From contig CAMUYI010000002.1 in assembly GCA_947164985.1 (NCBI GenBank), forward strand, positions 186,001 through 250,000: a DNA stretch of 64,000 nt. The letters run 5' to 3'. The notes under the pieces are model-generated. The model searched no databases. It was not told the origin of the DNA and saw only the letters and a program-made list of their open reading frames with translations. Positions within the stretch are counted from its first letter, which is position 1; the number at the start of each line of letters is the position of its first letter. This DNA comes from an uncultured Bacteroidales bacterium. GTDB taxonomy: Bacteria > Bacteroidota > Bacteroidia > Bacteroidales > Paludibacteraceae. This document shows, one piece after another, positions 35,007-43,055 of the stretch. A program made the translations under genes and the position numbers.

Positions 35007-35280
35007 GTTGTGCAATCAAGCGGCCAAAACTGACAACAAACAAAATAACACAAATATTAAAAATAGCAGGGTCCCCCCGAAAGTACGTCCGCATTTTGCG
35101 GAATATATACAAAGCCGGGTATTTTTTTTGAAAATGGGACTTCGGTCCCTGCTTATTAGGTATAGAACAATTATCCGTGAGCAAGCTCCCAATAACCGTC
35201 CTATATCCTAATAAAACGCGATAAGTCGCATTTTTTTCAAAAAAAATACCCGAACGCTTGCATATATGCAAAATTTTTTG
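35007..35280. other. Gene-free spacer with inverted repeats
   Basis: No convincing gene. It contains an imperfect inverted repeat TATTAGGTATAG / CTATATCCTAATA (about 35155-35213) and runs of A and T. A 103-codon minus-strand reading frame covers it but has no family resemblance. Confidence 0.5.
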
Positions 35281-35354
35281 TACCTTCGACCAACTACCCT
35301 AATAGGGAACCCTTCGAAGCTACGTTCGCTTAATTTAGCGAACGACAATTTTTT
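35281..35354 (+). ncRNA. Candidate short RNA: promoter plus terminator about 60 nt apart
   Basis: TTGCATATATGC -33 box and TACCTTCG (35281-35288, one base off consensus) are followed by CCCT-AAT-AGGG, then a perfect 8-bp hairpin CGTTCGCT (35323-35330)/AGCGAACG (35337-35344) and a T-run. No ORF fits. It could be a small RNA or an attenuated leader. Confidence 0.4.
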
Positions 35355-35429
35355 AAGCTAAAAAAACACGCTTAAGTAAACTTAGACTATTTTTTTGCTA
35401 AAAAATTTGTACATTCAAATTTTTTGTTG

Positions 35430-35449
35430 TACCTTTGCAGTCGCAAAGG
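35430..35449 (+). promoter_or_regulatory. Promoter TACCTTTG overlapped by an inverted repeat
   Basis: TACCTTTG (35430-35437) drives the small membrane protein. ACCTTTGC-AGTC-GCAAAGGT (35431-35450) is an 8-bp palindrome covering the -7 box and the expected start, so it may be an operator or a 5' RNA hairpin. Confidence 0.55.
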
Positions 35450-35462
35450 TGATTGATAGCAT

Positions 35463-35717
35463 ATGGAAAATGTGATTAACTCGTTAAATGACTTGATTAT
35501 AAGTCTGTTTGGAGCACTTGTGGCAGCGGGTGGGGTAGTAGTTTATCTGTTCATAGCGCTGTTTGGACTGCTGTGGGCGTTCTTTATTCGGTTCTATATT
35601 GCTTATAAGATGGCTAAGAACCGGAATAGAGATACACTAGCTTGGTCACTTCTTTCGATCTTTGTTTCTCCGCTTCTGACATGGATTTTATTGCTTATTG
35701 TGGGTGATAAAAAGTAA
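35463..35717 (+). CDS. Small membrane protein
   Basis: 84 residues with two or three hydrophobic segments (about 12-45 and 60-80), separated by YKMAKNRNRDTLAWS, and ending VGDKK. No family recognised. It is preceded by its own promoter; the following 168-nt spacer has GAACTAAA repeats. Confidence 0.65.
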   Translation: MENVINSLNDLIISLFGALVAAGGVVVYLFIALFGLLWAFFIRFYIAYKMAKNRNRDTLAWSLLSIFVSPLLTWILLLIVGDKK

Positions 35718-35885
35718 GTTTTCGGGCTTTACAAAGTAATGACCGAGTATAATGGTGTTAGGATGGTACGCGGAAGAACAAAAGATGAACTAAAGAAGAA
35801 CTAAAAATGTACTAAATAAGTACTAAAAAAGAACTAAAGAATTATGTAAAATAGATCTTGCGTTTTTGTGTAAGGAGGAAAAGAT

Positions 35886-36302
35886 ATGGCAAGAGCAGAA
35901 TTGAGTCCGGGAATTGAGAGTCTGAGCGGGAAATTGGCCGGGTGGTCACAGTTTCAGGCGCGGTTTAAGAAGTGGAAAGATGATAGCGGACATGTGATCA
36001 AAGTGGGTCCGCAGGAGATTTTTAAGCGGAGGACAAGGGATTATGAAGAGAGTCCGAGAACTGAAGCTGAGCTGGCACAGGCGCGGATATGGAGTGAGGT
36101 TTGTCGGGAGGCGAGCACGATCGTGAAGGACAAGAACCATCCGAGATATGCGGAATTGAGAGCAAGATGGAATGCGCAATTTCAGGGAGGCGCTGACGCA
36201 TTCTTGAATGAAGGAGAAAGTAAGAAGAAGATATACGGGATGTTTCCGGTGTTCGTAAGGATGGTACTTTTAAAGGAAAAGAAGACAGGCTCACCGGAAT
36301 AG
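35886..36302 (+). CDS. Small basic protein related to 5907/6291
   Basis: 138 residues. The start MARAELSPGIESLSGKLAG parallels MAKVEWSAGIDHVSGALSK of the 6291 protein; then come an Arg-rich middle, a helix with AELAQARIWSEVCREA and an aromatic/basic end. TAAGGAGG stands 8 nt before the ATG, a good Shine-Dalgarno match that is unusual in this window but shared with the 35-residue ORF at 6711. Function unknown. Confidence 0.68.
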   Translation: MARAELSPGIESLSGKLAGWSQFQARFKKWKDDSGHVIKVGPQEIFKRRTRDYEESPRTEAELAQARIWSEVCREASTIVKDKNHPRYAELRARWNAQFQGGADAFLNEGESKKKIYGMFPVFVRMVLLKEKKTGSPE

Positions 36303-36311
36303 CACAAGCAA

Positions 36312-36357
36312 CTCGCGTCTGATGCCGCGAGCACACAACAAAGGAAAACCCAGAATA
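36312..36357 (+). repeat. Hairpin repeat, copy 1
   Basis: CTCGCG-TCTGATGC-CGCGAG (36312-36331) followed by CACACAACAAAGGAAAACCC. The second copy is 121 nt downstream. Confidence 0.85.
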
Positions 36358-36432
36358 AAATTTCTGGAAATTAACGAAGGTTGGTGCCATGCGGATCAAG
36401 GATGATCGCCCAAGATTGGTCGATGGATATAT

Positions 36433-36477
36433 CTCGCGTCTGATGCCGCGAGCACACAACAAAGAAAATCCAGAATA
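36433..36477 (+). repeat. Hairpin repeat, copy 2
   Basis: Same hairpin and tail as copy 1 with small changes in the A-rich tail. The sequence between the copies holds no gene. Confidence 0.85.
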
Positions 36478-36506
36478 ATTATTGTATAAACATAATACGA
36501 TGAATT

Positions 36507-36521
36507 CTGCCAAATTGGCAG
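36507..36521. promoter_or_regulatory. Palindrome CTGCCAA-A-TTGGCAG upstream of the lon promoter
   Basis: Perfect 7-bp inverted repeat centred about 45 nt upstream of the sigma-54-like -12 box; a possible upstream activator site, but rather close. Confidence 0.5.
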
Positions 36522-36542
36522 AGAAATGGCAGATAAAAATTA

Positions 36543-36559
36543 TTGGCATAATACTTGTA
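36543..36559 (+). promoter_or_regulatory. Sigma-54-like promoter 3 (TTGGCATAATACTTGTA) for lon
   Basis: GG (36545-36546)-N10-GT (36557-36558). It matches the elements at 18826 and 19935 in 12 of 17 or more positions. No TAnnTTTG promoter is seen between here and lon. Confidence 0.6.
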
Positions 36560-36663
36560 TAAGTATATATGGAATTATAGTACCGAAACAAACCTAATCG
36601 CGATTATGTAAAATAGCATAATTAGAGAAGGACCCCTATTTATTAAGAATTAAAAATTACAAC

Positions 36664-39027
36664 ATGATAGACGAAGAAAAATTGGAACCGAGGTATTACG
36701 ACGTACTCCCTATTAAGAATACGGTGTTATTCCCGGGAGTGTTGTTGCCGATTGCGGTATCGAAGAAAAACAGCCTTAAGTTGATAAAGGCTGCCAACAA
36801 GGATAACCGGAATCTGATTCTATTGACTCAGAAAGACGGTAAAGTGGCCGAACCTACTCAAAATGATTTGTACACGTTGGGCGTTTTTGCGCATGTGATA
36901 CAGATAATTCCTGTTCCGGAGATGGGCAAAGACACGATGATGGCTATTTTTGAGAGTTTTCACCGTGTACAAGCTACCGAGTTCATTGAGGATAACGGCA
37001 TGCTGAAAGCCCAAGTGATCGAAGTGGAAGAACATATGCCTCTTCGTGGCGACAAGTTATTCAAAGCGACGGCTGAGAATATCCGTGAGACCGTAGTGAA
37101 GATCTTGAATGAGCGGGATGATGCTCCTGCAGGTCTGCAGACGTCGATCCAGAACATCAATAATGACCCGACGATGGTCAATTATGTATGTTCGATCTAC
37201 CATATGTCCACGGAGCAGAAGCAAGGACTATTGGAGATCCATTCGTTGGCAGAACGTGCCGAGGCGCTGCTTACTATCCTGGAGCGAGACTTGGAGGAAT
37301 TGACCATCAAGGCCGATATCCGACGTAGAACCGCAGAGAAGATCGACAAGCAGCAACGCGAGTATTTCCTGCAACAGGAAATGGAGACCATCAAGAAAGA
37401 TCTTGGTAACAACGACGAGCAGACGATCAAGGAATTGCGTGAGCGCGCCAAAGAGAAAATATGGCCGGTATCGGTGGCTGAGCAGTTTGAGAAAGAGCTC
37501 AAACGGTTAGAGCACATGCATGCTTTCTCGCCTGACTACTCCACTCAACTGGACTATCTGAACACGTTGCTGGATCTGCCGTGGGCTGTTTATACGGAGG
37601 ATAACTACGACATGCAGCACGCGCAAGAGGTGCTGAACAGAGATCATTACGGATTGGATAAAGTGAAGGAACGTATTGTCGAATACCTGGCTGTACAACG
37701 CCAATTGGAACTTCGCAGCAAGAAAGAGAAAGAATCTAATCCTGTGAAGTCCCCTATCCTTTGCTTGTTTGGCCCTCCGGGCGTCGGTAAAACGAGTCTG
37801 GGTAAGAGTGTGGCAGAGGCTTTAGGCAGGAAATACGCGCGGGTGTCGTTGGGCGGTTTGCACGACGAGGCAGAGATACGCGGACACCGGAGAACGTATA
37901 TCGGTGCCCTACCGGGTCGAATCATCGACAGTATCAAGAAATGCGGTACTTCAAACCCCGTTTTTGTGCTGGACGAGATCGATAAGATAGGTGCGGACTA
38001 TAAGGGTGATCCGACGTCGGCTTTGCTTGAAGTGCTGGATCCAGAACAGAACAGCACGTTCCATGACAACTACCTGGATGTCGATTATGACTTGAGCAAG
38101 GTGCTCTTTATTGCGACGGCTAACAGTCTGGAGACTATTCCTCGGCCGCTCTTGGATCGAATGGAATTGATCGAGATGACCGGTTATCTGCAAGAGGAGA
38201 AGGAAGAGATCGCCAAACGCCATCTGATCCCGAAGGAGCTGAAGAACCATGGTCTGAAGGCAAGTCAGTTGAAATTCAAGAAGGAGATTCTGGCGCGTAT
38301 CATCGATGACTATACCCGTGAATCGGGTGTGCGTAGTCTGGAAAGACAGATCGCAACGATCTGCCGGAAAGTGGATACGAAGATTGCGCTGGGCGAGGAA
38401 TATAACGTGACCGTGACCTTGGAGGATCTACGCAGTTATCTGGGGCAGGCACGATTTAGTCGCGACAGTTGGGAGACCAACAAATATGTGGGTGTAGTGA
38501 CCGGTTTGGCTTGGACGCAAGTAGGCGGTGAGATCTTGTTTATCGAGACAAGTCTGTCTTCGTCCAAGAATCCAACGCTGACGCTGACCGGTAACTTAGG
38601 CGATGTGATGAAAGAATCGGCAACCTTGGCCTTGGGTTATGTGAAAGCGCACGCACAGGAATTAGGTATTGATCCGGAGGTTTTTGAGACTACGGCCGTT
38701 CATATCCATGTGCCGGAAGGTGCGATTCCGAAGGATGGTCCGAGTGCCGGTATCACGATGACAACGGCTTTGGTGAGCGCCTTTACTAAACGACTTGTGA
38801 AGCCGAGAATTGCTATGACCGGCGAGATGACGCTGCGCGGTAAGGTGCTGCCTATTGGTGGTGTCAAAGAAAAACTGCTCGCGGCTAAACGAGCAGGTAT
38901 CACGGATATTGTGCTTTGCGAGGACAACCGCAAGGATGTAATGGATATTCAGGATATCTACCTTAAAGGCTTAAATCTCCATTATGTCCATGATATAAGC
39001 GAAGTATTAGAAAAAGCACTCCAGTAA
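36664..39027 (+). CDS. lon: ATP-dependent protease Lon
   Basis: 787 residues, close to the usual size. N-terminal substrate-binding LAN domain (LPIKNTVLFPGVLLPI), coiled coil near 200-260, AAA+ module with GPPGVGKT at 370-377 and FVLDEIDKIG, then the serine-lysine protease domain with PKDGPSAG (Ser694) and GGVKEKL (Lys735). Cytosolic quality-control protease. It stands alone behind a sigma-54-like promoter and ends in a terminator that overlaps its last codons. Confidence 0.97.
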   Translation: MIDEEKLEPRYYDVLPIKNTVLFPGVLLPIAVSKKNSLKLIKAANKDNRNLILLTQKDGKVAEPTQNDLYTLGVFAHVIQIIPVPEMGKDTMMAIFESFHRVQATEFIEDNGMLKAQVIEVEEHMPLRGDKLFKATAENIRETVVKILNERDDAPAGLQTSIQNINNDPTMVNYVCSIYHMSTEQKQGLLEIHSLAERAEALLTILERDLEELTIKADIRRRTAEKIDKQQREYFLQQEMETIKKDLGNNDEQTIKELRERAKEKIWPVSVAEQFEKELKRLEHMHAFSPDYSTQLDYLNTLLDLPWAVYTEDNYDMQHAQEVLNRDHYGLDKVKERIVEYLAVQRQLELRSKKEKESNPVKSPILCLFGPPGVGKTSLGKSVAEALGRKYARVSLGGLHDEAEIRGHRRTYIGALPGRIIDSIKKCGTSNPVFVLDEIDKIGADYKGDPTSALLEVLDPEQNSTFHDNYLDVDYDLSKVLFIATANSLETIPRPLLDRMELIEMTGYLQEEKEEIAKRHLIPKELKNHGLKASQLKFKKEILARIIDDYTRESGVRSLERQIATICRKVDTKIALGEEYNVTVTLEDLRSYLGQARFSRDSWETNKYVGVVTGLAWTQVGGEILFIETSLSSSKNPTLTLTGNLGDVMKESATLALGYVKAHAQELGIDPEVFETTAVHIHVPEGAIPKDGPSAGITMTTALVSAFTKRLVKPRIAMTGEMTLRGKVLPIGGVKEKLLAAKRAGITDIVLCEDNRKDVMDIQDIYLKGLNLHYVHDISEVLEKALQ

Positions 39028-39039
39028 GAGTGCTTTTTT
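39012..39039 (+). terminator. Intrinsic terminator of lon
   Basis: AAAAGCACT (39012-39020) with AGTGCTTTT (39029-39037) and T6; the stem starts within the last codons of lon. Confidence 0.88.
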
Positions 39040-39119
39040 ATTGACGATTGGACGATTGACGAGGTACGATTGATTGACGATTGAAGATAATTGACGATTG
39101 AAGATAATTGACGATTGAA
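39040..39119. repeat. TTGACGATTG repeat block, includes 37-nt copy 2
   Basis: About six near-copies of TTGACGATTG(A). The first 37 nt are identical to 7719-7755. Confidence 0.85.
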
Positions 39120-39122
39120 TTT

Positions 39123-39521
39123 TTACTGACGATTGTTAGTGTAGAATTCCTCGTACGTACCATCTGTGTAGTAAACCACGATATTCTTAATCTGTTTAGA
39201 AGGAGCTGCAGGAATCTGCGGCTCTTCTTTTTGTGGGGTGCGGATAGGTTTCTCTTGGGCATCTGGCGGAAGGGTGTCAAATAAGCCTGCTTGTTCTCCC
39301 GGGACAGTACGCCACATCTCGCCTCTACCGGCAATGAGCCATTCCGGGTTGAGGGTCGGATAACGCTCCATGATTCGTTTCATTACTTCGAGGCTGGGAT
39401 TATTACGTCCTGCCATCATATTACTGATTGTTCCGGGTTGTACACGAATCTCTGCAGCAAACTGTCTTGCTGTTAAACCTAATGTCTCTTGTACAGATTT
39501 AATACGTTCACGTTCGTTCAT
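39123..39521 (-). CDS. HTH-type transcriptional regulator (Xre-like)
   Basis: 132 residues from ATG at 39521; a longer in-frame reading would start upstream of the promoter and is rejected. The N-terminal helix-turn-helix is at residues 5-60: RIKSVQETLGLTARQFAAEI and GTISNMMAGRNNPSLEVMKRI. A Pro/Glu-rich linker and a short tail (IKNIVVYYTDGTYEEFY) follow; there is no peptidase domain. Target unknown. Convergent with lon across a repeat block. Confidence 0.85.
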   Translation of the reverse strand: MNERERIKSVQETLGLTARQFAAEIRVQPGTISNMMAGRNNPSLEVMKRIMERYPTLNPEWLIAGRGEMWRTVPGEQAGLFDTLPPDAQEKPIRTPQKEEPQIPAAPSKQIKNIVVYYTDGTYEEFYTNNRQ

Positions 39522-39544
39522 AATACAATAATCTAAATCGGGTG

Positions 39545-39552
39545 CAAAGGTA
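39545..39552 (-). promoter_or_regulatory. -7 element TACCTTTG for the HTH regulator
   Basis: Minus-strand TTTGCATATATTTG, spacer, TACCTTTGCACC; it sets the start at 39521. Confidence 0.75.
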
Positions 39553-39635
39553 CAAAAAAATATCGAAATACACAAATATATGCAAACTTTTTTGTGAAAT
39601 ATTTTTGTTATTTGTGAATATTGATTATATAACAT

Positions 39636-40141
39636 TGTAAACAGTGGTTTGTGAACAGTTGCCGTGGAACATTTTTACAGAGCACTCCTGCTCTACACAC
39701 ATCTATGTAGGTATAAGTATCAAATTTATATTGTTACTTCACTATAAATAAGCGTCATAAATAGCACATTATTAGTGATTTACTGATATATCGATATACA
39801 ATATATGGCTATGTGTGGTTTATTTTGCATACATGCAAAATGACGCACAAGTAGTACTTTAATTAAACTGCGTAAATATTGATATTAAATAAGTTAGACA
39901 TTTGAAACTATTATAAAAATTAGGTGTATTTCTGCATGGTATTAAATCTTAAGATTCGTATATTTGTATAAATAGGAACCACTCTACTCTCTTGGGCATC
40001 TGGATAAGATGATTCAGCAAATGAGACGGATTGTTGTGGTATGTGAACAGCAGAATTGTGTGCAAATGGATCTGAAAATGTGTTCACCTTTATTGTGCAT
40101 AAAATTCTGATTTTTTTCTTGCATAGTTCACAAAAATGTTG
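39636..40141. other. AT-rich spacer of about 500 nt
   Basis: No gene. CTCTTGGGCATCTGG at 39994-40008 repeats 39252-39266 in the HTH gene, and the minus strand around it reads PDAQESRVVPIY, so it may be a decayed relic of a related regulator. Confidence 0.45.
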
Positions 40142-40149
40142 TACCTTTG
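40142..40149 (+). promoter_or_regulatory. -7 element TACCTTTG for the 47-residue ORF
   Basis: TTCTTGCATAGTTC, spacer, TACCTTTGCACTC. Confidence 0.7.
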
Positions 40150-40212
40150 CACTCGATTTAAGACAAAGACAGAAACCAGCGACTTATCGCCATTAAACTA
40201 ACAAACCACACT

Positions 40213-40356
40213 ATGAAGAAAAATTTTTACACAATGAAACAGCAAACGCAGGATTTTCTCCTGCGTTTGTTCGTAGAGTCTGTGAGTTCTACTCCAGCCT
40301 CATATGATTATTGTACATGCGCGCACGTGGGTACACACGCGCGTTTGTATCAATAA
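40213..40356 (+). CDS. 47-residue ORF with internal hairpin (peptide or RNA gene)
   Basis: ATG 40213, TAA 40354-40356. The product begins MKKNFYTMKQQTQDFLLRLF and ends with ASYDYCTCAHVGTHARLYQ. It has its own good promoter 64 nt upstream. The coding DNA contains a perfect 10-bp hairpin AAACGCAGGA-TTTTC-TCCTGCGTTT (40244-40268) and a second GCGCG/CGCGC pair near the end. Because the hairpin resembles a terminator, the real product may be a short RNA. No family recognised. Confidence 0.45.
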   Translation: MKKNFYTMKQQTQDFLLRLFVESVSSTPASYDYCTCAHVGTHARLYQ

Positions 40357-40360
40357 GGTA

Positions 40361-41263
40361 CTACTCTAACGTATTCAGATCGACGAGCTTGTTGACGATC
40401 GCATAGATGGTCAAACCGGCCGTCGAATGGATATTGAGTTTTCGGGTAATGTTTTTTCGATGAGAAATAACGGTGTGTGTAGAGATGCAGAGCACATCGG
40501 CTATCTCCTTATTACTTAGTCCGCGTACCAGTTGAATCAGCACATCTCGTTCCCTATCGGACAGTTCTTCCGTTTCCGGCATTTGATGTCGCCGATGAAC
40601 AGCCGGTTTTACTTTGGTTAGAGCCGGTCGTAAGATATCATCCTCAATAGCACAATGGTCCGCAAAATCGTGTTCCGTGTGCCATAAATCGCTCATTACA
40701 CTTATCAGGAGATAAGTAATTGTGCCCTCCTCGGCAGATCGGACACGGTCTTCTCCCGATTGTCGGGAGGACGCTCCGGGATAATACTTGATGATGAGGT
40801 TCTTGATCTCGGTCAGTTTGCCGGTGATTCGTTCATCATCGTGTTCATGCTCCTCAAACAATCCTGCATTCTCGTGCTCGATATGGGTTCTTATCTCTTC
40901 TACGAACTCATCATAGCAGCGGAGTATAAGTCCCGGGATCTTGGTAGTAGGATCCGCCGGGATGATGGCCTCAATAAGCGCCCTGCGCAGACGCGGAAGG
41001 CGGAAATTGAGGAAATAGTTATGCGCGTTCTGCAGATAACGTTGGAGCGTCGGGATGTCGATATCGTCAGGTAAGGCTTTATGGTGAAAAACCTTATAGT
41101 TGACCACAGCGAGGAAGGTAGGCGTGTGCACATCGTGCGCTTCACAGACTTGCGCAATCGTCTGCTCACCTACTCCCATCTCGAGCCCAAAACGGCTGAT
41201 GATCTGGATGGCATCCTCTTCGTGCGCCATCAGGTCGCAAATCTTATCGGTACTCTTATACAT
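40361..41263 (-). CDS. Hemerythrin-domain LuxR-type transcriptional regulator
   Basis: 300 residues. Residues about 80-215 resemble the RIC/YtfE hemerythrin-like di-iron domain: NAHNYFLNFRLPRL, EIRTHIEHENAGLFEEHEH and DLWHTEHDFADHCAIEDDIL supply spaced His and Glu ligands. The C-terminal ELSDRERDVLIQLVRGLSNKEIADVLCI to TVISHRKNITRKL is a LuxR/NarL helix-turn-helix. Likely a sensor of oxygen, NO or iron that controls transcription. It is 13 nt downstream of the DUF4857 gene and ends the ABC operon. Confidence 0.83.
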   Translation of the reverse strand: MYKSTDKICDLMAHEEDAIQIISRFGLEMGVGEQTIAQVCEAHDVHTPTFLAVVNYKVFHHKALPDDIDIPTLQRYLQNAHNYFLNFRLPRLRRALIEAIIPADPTTKIPGLILRCYDEFVEEIRTHIEHENAGLFEEHEHDDERITGKLTEIKNLIIKYYPGASSRQSGEDRVRSAEEGTITYLLISVMSDLWHTEHDFADHCAIEDDILRPALTKVKPAVHRRHQMPETEELSDRERDVLIQLVRGLSNKEIADVLCISTHTVISHRKNITRKLNIHSTAGLTIYAIVNKLVDLNTLE

Positions 41264-41276
41264 AGATCTTACTCAT

Positions 41277-42362
41277 TTAATCATCATTGATATTGGGCGC
41301 TATCAGTTGGGTGCGCCAAGAGGTAAAGCGCAAGCGAACAGGCAGGATGATCCGTTCTATTCGTTGGCTGAGCGGCCTCTCGGGATCCGGTATGATAGCA
41401 GATGCTACTTGTTCGAAGGTATTGGCATCAACGGCGTAGTAACGCGAGTCGGTAGCCGTATATTCGGTGATGGTCCAATGGAAAAGGTCGCCGGTAATGG
41501 TGATCTGCATGGATTGCGGATCATAAGCATCAATACCTATATGCGCTAACTCACCATTAGAACGCACAGCATAAAGTTGGTAAGCATCATCCACAACAAG
41601 ACCTATTAACTGCCTGTTTGCCGGTTCCAAGGTAAAGACCTGAATATAATTTTTAATTTTTAATTTTTCATTTGTAATTTCTCGTACCCACGGTGTGCCT
41701 TTGACCATTTTGAGTTGGAAAAGGCGGTTTTGGCTGTCGGTAAGCAGGAAACCGTTATCGTAATCCTTACGCGTTGTTCCGTTGCCCCAGATGAGCTGAA
41801 CAGGGAAGCTGAAACCGTGTTTGGTTAGTTCGCGTGAGAAGGAAAGTGATTTGGCTTTATTAACCGCATTCGTCTCACAATCAATAAATTCGAGTCCATC
41901 GTCAGTAAGCCGGAAGACATCCGGAGGAAGGGTCAGATCTACCCTGCCCGACGCTGATTCCAGCATGGTGTAAAGGCCTACAGCAGGTTTGTTAAGTTGC
42001 TTAGGCGAGGTCTTGAAGTGGAAACTATTCTGCTGAATGAGTTTGGGTGTAAGGGCTACGCCATATAATGAATCCGGAAGTCGTCCTTCGGCTACCAGTT
42101 GGCGGAAAGCAAAGAGCGGCAAAAGGCTGTCGGCTTCGGATTTGGTGAACTCCTGTCCGCGGAAGTCGATATAATGTACTTGTTGATTGCCCACTTCCAT
42201 CTTGATGAAGGTGCTATCCAAACACGAATAGACCACAAACGGCGTCTTGTCCGTACGCGGGCTTATCAATTCGTATAAAGCAGGTAGCACCCACGCAAGA
42301 ACGACCAGCGCAAGAAAACAAATTATAAATTTGAGATTTGAAATTTGAAATATCTTTTTCAT
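41277..42362 (-). CDS. DUF4857 membrane-anchored protein
   Basis: 361 residues with one N-terminal membrane segment (FIICFLALVVLAWVLPALYE) and a large extracytoplasmic domain, matching the DUF4857 family that accompanies ABC genes in Bacteroidales. Possibly a periplasmic partner of the transporter. Residues near 230-240 (EITNEKLKIKNYIQ) are encoded by the AATTTTTAATTTTTCATTT spacer repeat. Its start overlaps the permease gene by 4 nt. Confidence 0.78.
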   Translation of the reverse strand: MKKIFQISNLKFIICFLALVVLAWVLPALYELISPRTDKTPFVVYSCLDSTFIKMEVGNQQVHYIDFRGQEFTKSEADSLLPLFAFRQLVAEGRLPDSLYGVALTPKLIQQNSFHFKTSPKQLNKPAVGLYTMLESASGRVDLTLPPDVFRLTDDGLEFIDCETNAVNKAKSLSFSRELTKHGFSFPVQLIWGNGTTRKDYDNGFLLTDSQNRLFQLKMVKGTPWVREITNEKLKIKNYIQVFTLEPANRQLIGLVVDDAYQLYAVRSNGELAHIGIDAYDPQSMQITITGDLFHWTITEYTATDSRYYAVDANTFEQVASAIIPDPERPLSQRIERIILPVRLRFTSWRTQLIAPNINDD

Positions 42363-43039
42363 TGTTTTCCGAGTTTAAAGCGATAGATCGAATAGAAAGG
42401 CAGGCACATTGTAGCCAGGATCGCCAGTACCAACCACGGCCACATGGATATATAGCAAGCAGGTTGAGCGGTGAGGAAACAAAGGGCTACAATAGGTGCG
42501 CCGATCAGGAAATCGAGGCAACGGATCTTCCATTGCGGTTCAAGCAGGCACCAGGATGTGACGCTATATCCGAGTAGTCCGCCTATGAACCAAGGCAGGC
42601 ATGTTAAGAACGTGCGCCAAACGAGTTCGCGCGGAAGCCAAATCTGTTCAACGATAGCGAGTACCGCAGCATCCAAAGCGAAGAGTCCGCACAAGCAGAT
42701 AAGGCTGCAGAAAAGCATGGCGCCAATACTCATCGTATAATCGATAGGCAGATGAAGGGTTAAGCGGATTCTTTTGACTTGCATCTCGGGTAGCCACTGA
42801 CAGAGGGCGATACAAACACCGGTGATAAGCGGCAGATACATGAGGGCATTTACCATCAAGACATCCCTACCGATCATTGTTGCCCAGGTCTCTACAATGC
42901 CTGAAGCCAAGAGCGTTGAGCGGAGAGACAAAAGCAGATAGGCGATGAGGCCCATATGTACGACTAAAGCAAGGCACCAAAAGAGGCGGAGCTTGAGCCA
43001 TTCCTTATAAAAAATTGCTTTCAGCATTTTTAAATTCAA
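42359..43039 (-). CDS. ABC-2-like membrane permease
   Basis: 226 residues with about six hydrophobic segments (for example LFWCLALVVHMGLIAYLLLSL and LMYLPLITGVCIALCQWL). It has the size and layout of an ABC-2 type permease subunit and lies between an ABC ATPase and the DUF4857 gene. Substrate unknown. Confidence 0.75.
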   Translation of the reverse strand: MNLKMLKAIFYKEWLKLRLFWCLALVVHMGLIAYLLLSLRSTLLASGIVETWATMIGRDVLMVNALMYLPLITGVCIALCQWLPEMQVKRIRLTLHLPIDYTMSIGAMLFCSLICLCGLFALDAAVLAIVEQIWLPRELVWRTFLTCLPWFIGGLLGYSVTSWCLLEPQWKIRCLDFLIGAPIVALCFLTAQPACYISMWPWLVLAILATMCLPFYSIYRFKLGKQ

Positions 43040-43055
43040 AATTCAAAATTAAAAA

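Noticed and set aside
34960..35271. 103-codon minus-strand frame in the spacer after the third ATPase
   Set aside because: It runs through a terminator and inverted repeats, has no recognisable domain and no promoter.
35294..35310. CCCTAATAGGG as a third copy of the TCCCTA-N4-TAGGGA operator
   Set aside because: The spacing between half-sites is one base rather than four, and the site is far from the iron genes.
39522..39635. Longer N-terminus for the HTH regulator
   Set aside because: The extension crosses the promoter at 39545-39552; ATG 39521 starts the HTH domain directly.
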